From NCBI GenBank assembly GCA_039105265.1, contig JAPFFF010000054.1, positions 372,001-436,000 on the forward strand: a stretch of DNA of 64,000 nucleotides, written 5' to 3'. Each line of letters starts with the position of its first letter. The first letter of the stretch is position 1. The notes below the pieces were generated by a model. That model made no database searches and was not told the DNA's origin. It worked only from the letters and a program-made list of their open reading frames with translations. Origin of the DNA: Tritrichomonas musculus. Taxonomy: Eukaryota > Parabasalia > Tritrichomonadida > Tritrichomonadidae. Positions 60,343 through 64,000 of the stretch are shown here, one piece after another. Both the position numbers and the translations under genes were made by a program.

Positions 60343-60999
60343 ATGAAAATTACTCTTAAATTTAACCGAAATACGCATAATATAGAATTGCCAGATGATG
60401 CTACAGTTCTACAATTAAAAAATGAAGTATTCAACCTTTTGAACGTTCCAGTTGAATCTCAAAAAATAATAATTCGTGGCGGTAAACCTTTAACAGAAAA
60501 TGACAAAAAACTATCAGAACTAAACGTTAAAAACGGAGCCAAGGCTGTTTTAATAGCTTCAAATTCGGAATTGCCGGCAGAACCTCCAAAAACAAATGCA
60601 AATACTCATCCACTTGCATCTATTTTCAATACCGCCCATCCCCCTCAGCCAGATAAATCAATAATTGAACTTGGTCCTCCACCTGGTGCTCTGAAAAACT
60701 TTCAAGCAGAAGTATCTGGAATGCCAGGAGAACCATTTATTGTTAGAACGAGTAAAGGAATTGCAAAACTTCAATTTGAAAGTGATGCGTTATTTGTCCA
60801 ATACAGTGACTCTACAGAAGAAGAAATTGACCGTATTTTTTCTTATGACATCCAAGCGTATTCCCTTGAACAGCCTGAAAAAAATGGATACATCCACTTA
60901 TGCCTACTTACAACTGCAGGGCCAAAAATATTTTATTTCTTACCAAATCAGTACAAAAGAACTATTTCAAATATTATTGAAAAATTCAAAAGATCTTAA
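60343..60999 (+). CDS. UBFD1-like ubiquitin-domain protein
   Basis: A 218-aa protein. Residues 1-72 are a ubiquitin-like domain (ITLKFNRNTHNIELPDDATV, KNEVFNLL, IIRGGKPL, GAKAVLIAS) without a C-terminal Gly-Gly, so it is not conjugated. After a Pro-rich linker with LGPPPGALKNF comes a C-terminal domain (~122-216): GIAKLQFESDALFVQY, a Glu-rich strand, GYIHLCLLTTAG and FYFLPNQYKRTISNII. The order 'ubiquitin-like, PPG linker, beta-rich domain ending in PxQY and a helix' matches UBFD1. UBFD1's role is poorly known. The stop forms TAAA. Confidence 0.65.
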   Translation: MKITLKFNRNTHNIELPDDATVLQLKNEVFNLLNVPVESQKIIIRGGKPLTENDKKLSELNVKNGAKAVLIASNSELPAEPPKTNANTHPLASIFNTAHPPQPDKSIIELGPPPGALKNFQAEVSGMPGEPFIVRTSKGIAKLQFESDALFVQYSDSTEEEIDRIFSYDIQAYSLEQPEKNGYIHLCLLTTAGPKIFYFLPNQYKRTISNIIEKFKRS

Positions 61000-61190
61000 A
61001 AAATATGACTATCTCTGTCAATCAATAAAGGGCTTTATTAAATTTTTCAAATATTTGAAACTGTTTATTTTTTTTTTTTAACTTTATTTACATATTTTAA
61101 AAAAAATTAAAATTGAGATACGTAGCATTAATGATAATTCTGATGAAGAGCTAATAAAATTATGATAAATAAAACAAGGAATTATGATGT

Positions 61191-62072
61191 TTATTCAAAA
61201 TTATCAAAAAGTGGTTCAGCTGGAACACCATCGTTTGGTTGAGCTTCTGCGTCTTCTTGGTTTTCTTGGTTATCTTGATTCTCTTGAGCTTCAACGTGTT
61301 CTTCAGGAGCATCATGGTGTTCTTCATTTGTTTCTTCTTCATGGTTAGGAATTGGGGCTGGTCCTGGAGCTGGCTTGCTAAGTTGTTCATTAACGGCTGC
61401 TTCAGCAACTTTAGCAGCTTCAGGGTTTTCAATATTTAATTGGGATAAATAATCTCGAATTCTTCCGTACACATCAATTTCTGCTTCTGATGCAACTTTG
61501 AGAGCATTTGAATATCTTGTCCAGCCAGAGCGGAATCTTCTAATCTTAAATTTATTATATTTATTTTTTTCGTCGATGAGCTGTTGGCATTTTCTTTTAA
61601 TTCTACGTAAAAAGTCAGATTTTTCTTTCTTTGCAGCTGCAAGGTTAGCTTCAAGTTTAGCTTGATTCTTTTGGTATGTGCCTTTTAATTTTTCAATTTC
61701 AATTTTCTTGTTAGCACTATCGAAATTGTCACAAGCTTCTTTCCATTGTTGCTTTCTAGTTGAGTATTCTTCGCTAACACGGTAAACGACTGAAAAACGT
61801 TCTATAACATCACGAAAATCTTCAGCATTACGGCTTTCTTCTTGGGCGAGCTGGCGATGAATGTTAGCTACTTCTGTAAAAAGTTTTTCGAGCTCCTGAA
61901 ATTGAGTTTCAAGTTCGGGTATTTGAGAAGTTAGCATTATAGCGGAAGTTTTTCCAAAATCTTCCCAGCCTTTAGCATATTGCAAGCGTGCTTCGGATGC
62001 ATTGTGGAGTCCATGGTAAACGACATCCATGTCTTTGCATAATTGGTCTTTCTTAGAAGCAAAAATAGACAT
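61191..62072 (-). CDS. BAR-like coiled-coil protein with acidic tail (second paralogue)
   Basis: Start set at ATG 62072 (293 aa, MSIFASKKDQL); the frame extends upstream only with a non-ATG codon. Residues ~1-205 form long helices with ERFSVVYRVSEEYSTRKQQW and KYNKFKIRRFRSGWTRYSNAL, matching ARFEVIYRISEEA and KYTEFKVNRLIHAYSHLGD of the gene at 42319-43041 in order and spacing. The helical body resembles sorting-nexin/BAR dimers. The tail (~225-293) is Pro/Glu/Gln/Asn-rich and ends EPLFDNF, which could be a short peptide-binding motif. The stop forms TAAA. Membrane bending is inferred, not shown. Confidence 0.65.
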   Translation of the reverse strand: MSIFASKKDQLCKDMDVVYHGLHNASEARLQYAKGWEDFGKTSAIMLTSQIPELETQFQELEKLFTEVANIHRQLAQEESRNAEDFRDVIERFSVVYRVSEEYSTRKQQWKEACDNFDSANKKIEIEKLKGTYQKNQAKLEANLAAAKKEKSDFLRRIKRKCQQLIDEKNKYNKFKIRRFRSGWTRYSNALKVASEAEIDVYGRIRDYLSQLNIENPEAAKVAEAAVNEQLSKPAPGPAPIPNHEEETNEEHHDAPEEHVEAQENQDNQENQEDAEAQPNDGVPAEPLFDNFE

Positions 62073-62376
62073 TATAGAATCAACAAATGAATTGAACAAT
62101 GCTAGTCAAAAATCCAATTGTTTTTCAATTAGTAAAATTCATCATATAAAAATCTTATAAACAATTTAAAAAACTCAAAATATTGCTTTTAAAAATGATT
62201 GTATTCGTATTTGACAATGGATAAAAAGCATATATGCAAATTATATAGTATCATCGATAATATTTTTAACTTTATGTAGCCAAAACATTAATGCATCGAA
62301 ATAAATATTAGTAAATTAAAAAAGATAAAATAACTATTTTGTCAAAAGAGAATCAATTCGAAATAAAATATGATTT

Positions 62377-64000
62377 TTATTTTTCAATAACTGAAGAAAC
62401 GAATTCAGTTAAGAGTTCATCGACATAAATATTTTCGAATCTTAAAGGAGGAGTATAAGCGCTTAAAACTGCTGCGTTTTTCTGAACATAATCTCTAACG
62501 ATTACTGCGCTTTTAATTAATTCGTCCTTTGAAATTGTCATTGAATCTTTACCTTTTTTCATGCCTTCTCCTTTGGGTTCTTCGCAAAGTTTTTCAAAGA
62601 ACTGAGTAACAAGACTTGAATTCTTATCAATCACAGAGTTCATTAACTCTCTTTCTTTTTGATGTTTTCCAGTTAAATGTTGGTTTTGTCCCACAAAGGC
62701 GAGTAATTTTGTAAATTGAATGGTTTTGGCAAGTTCTTTCTTATTAATTGTCATAAGATCAAGTCCAAGATCAACTGGAGAAGTTAAAGCTGGAAAGATG
62801 AAACGAAGCAAAACGAGTGCAAAATTGGCTCGAAAAATAAGTTTTGGATCTCTAAATCTCCTTTCTGATAAAAGTCTAAGATATCGGCATAGTGCTCTTA
62901 CTGATAAAGGAACCTTGTCAATGTTATCAATAAGAAAAGTAAATGATTTATTGATAAGATTGTCAACAATTTCAAGATCTTTTTCTTCTGGATGATCAAA
63001 ACTCCATGTATCAACTTTTGCTGTTAAATCATATAATCCTCTAATAGTATTTCTCTTGTAGCCTTCACTAACCATGTTGATATAAAAAGTAATTGTCCTG
63101 ATGTAATTATTATTCTTTCTGAACATTTCGTTAAGATCAATTGTTCTATTAATTTCATAATAACTGACAAGCTTGAGAAGCTGCATCTCACGATGCTCTG
63201 ATATAAATAATGTTAATAATGGACGTAAAACTCTCTCAAAGTCTTTATTGTCATCAGAAAATGTGGCATAAAAGGCTAATGAAAATGAATTGTCATAGGA
63301 AGTTACTACACGTGCAATTCCAGAAGCAGCAGCTGCATTAATATTAGGATCAGAACCATAAGAAATGCATGTTTCGACGCATGATTGAATTGAGTCTCTA
63401 GTAGGAGCGGATGAAGGCCATAAAATTTGACGCCATATTACAGGATTGAGTTCTCTGTTGTACTCAGCAAGAGGAGCTTTATTCAAAGTTTCATTCTTTT
63501 TCTTTGAAGCATCCTTATTTGGTTTTATAACTTTGGGTTGGTATACAAGGTCAACATAATCATTTGAATCAACACTCTTTAAATGTAAAACTCTTCCATC
63601 GACATAAGAAGACTCATCATATTCAACAGAAGGCCATGATAATGTATCTGGAGATAAAACTTGAATATCGGTTGGTGACTTGACAATCATGCAACAATCA
63701 TTCGGTGGGCGAACTTGTAACGATCCTGAAGCTAGATCGACTGGTGCTGCAATTCTAACTGGTGCTACTTTTAAAGAAATTGGAATGAAAAAGGAATAAA
63801 CTGTATTTATGAAATCAGAACGTTTGTCTCCACTGTAGTAATCATCGTTAAGTAAAAGTCGATGAAAATGATTGATAACACTTGTTAAAACAAATTTTTG
63901 CCATGGATTAATTGTAGAAATAGCTATATTTGGATATCCTTGAGCGCAAGTGTCGACTTGTGATGTTTCAAAAAGGTGAGAAAGTAGATTTTTAAGACAT
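62377..64000 (-). CDS. RasGAP-related protein, C-terminal part (runs off right edge)
   Basis: The frame is open from the stop at 62377 to the window end, ~540 codons, with no need to start at the internal ATG 63690. From the part in view, a RasGAP-like helical domain spans roughly the middle 250 residues: LLTLFISEHREMQLL, ITFYINMVSEGY, INKSFTFLIDNI, VRALCRYLRLL and FALVLLRFIFPALTSP, the counterpart of the 'FLFLRFxxPAI' signature. The position of the catalytic Arg finger (the 'LFR' step) reads LFI, so GAP activity may be lost, as in IQGAP-type relatives. The N-terminal part is outside the window. The stop forms TAAA. Confidence 0.7.
   Translation of the reverse strand, partial: CLKNLLSHLFETSQVDTCAQGYPNIAISTINPWQKFVLTSVINHFHRLLLNDDYYSGDKRSDFINTVYSFFIPISLKVAPVRIAAPVDLASGSLQVRPPNDCCMIVKSPTDIQVLSPDTLSWPSVEYDESSYVDGRVLHLKSVDSNDYVDLVYQPKVIKPNKDASKKKNETLNKAPLAEYNRELNPVIWRQILWPSSAPTRDSIQSCVETCISYGSDPNINAAAASGIARVVTSYDNSFSLAFYATFSDDNKDFERVLRPLLTLFISEHREMQLLKLVSYYEINRTIDLNEMFRKNNNYIRTITFYINMVSEGYKRNTIRGLYDLTAKVDTWSFDHPEEKDLEIVDNLINKSFTFLIDNIDKVPLSVRALCRYLRLLSERRFRDPKLIFRANFALVLLRFIFPALTSPVDLGLDLMTINKKELAKTIQFTKLLAFVGQNQHLTGKHQKERELMNSVIDKNSSLVTQFFEKLCEEPKGEGMKKGKDSMTISKDELIKSAVIVRDYVQKNAAVLSAYTPPLRFENIYVDELLTEFVSSVIEK

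Noticed and set aside
62073-62099. Upstream extension of the second BAR-like protein
   Set aside because: The first codon is TTG; ATG 62072 is the first proper start.
1-64000. CRISPR arrays, rRNA operons, tRNA genes
   Set aside because: No regularly spaced direct repeats with unique spacers, no rRNA gene, and no T-arm/acceptor pair was found on reading both strands.

Overview
The window looks like nuclear DNA of a parabasalid (trichomonad) protist, most likely a Tritrichomonas-type genome. It is strongly A+T-rich, genes are single uninterrupted reading frames on both strands, many stop codons run into a TAAA tetranucleotide (the trichomonad poly(A) signal), and the gene set is purely eukaryotic. 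The species assignment is inference; no rRNA gene is present to settle it.

Layout. 1-18.4 kb: edge of an ABCA-like transporter (minus), signal-peptide cyclophilin, a helical protein of unknown role, a box C/D snoRNA antisense to the universally conserved ACCGCCCGTCG of 18S rRNA, a triple-C2 protein, a C9orf72-like DENN protein, a DUF4272 protein, a complete TOR kinase (2299 aa), and a Kelch protein with an N-myristoylation signature. 18.4-32.5 kb: a 215-bp hAT-type MITE, then a 13,500-bp Mutator-like (MULE) transposon flanked by the 8-bp target duplication ATAACTTT. It has ~1.1-kb terminal inverted repeats containing 123-bp tandem arrays, a transposase, a 399-aa cargo-like gene, minisatellites and a decayed ~410-bp array. 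33-46 kb: a second Kelch protein (paralogue of the first, divergently oriented), a MORN protein, a coiled-coil protein, a 905-bp TIR element, REEP/Yop1, VPS16, a BAR-like protein and a probable axonemal microtubule protein. 46-64 kb: a 676-bp Tc1/mariner-type MITE, a Rab-like GTPase, a minimal MAN1/Src1-type membrane protein, a giant CYFIP/Sra-1 homologue, enolase with an N-terminal docking/dimerisation domain, a UBFD1-like protein, a second BAR-like protein and a RasGAP-related gene running off the right edge.

Most striking: the CYFIP homologue carries about 600 extra residues in one loop, holding polyproline tracts, two WH2-like motifs ending LKKV/LRKV, a connector-like helix and a long acidic segment. 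That is the output module normally supplied by WAVE/SCAR, here in the same chain as the subunit that normally restrains it. Functionally the host genes lean towards membrane traffic (VPS16, Rab, REEP, C2, BAR, C9orf72-like), growth signalling (TOR) and actin or flagellar cytoskeleton (CYFIP, axonemal protein, MORN, docking-domain enolase).
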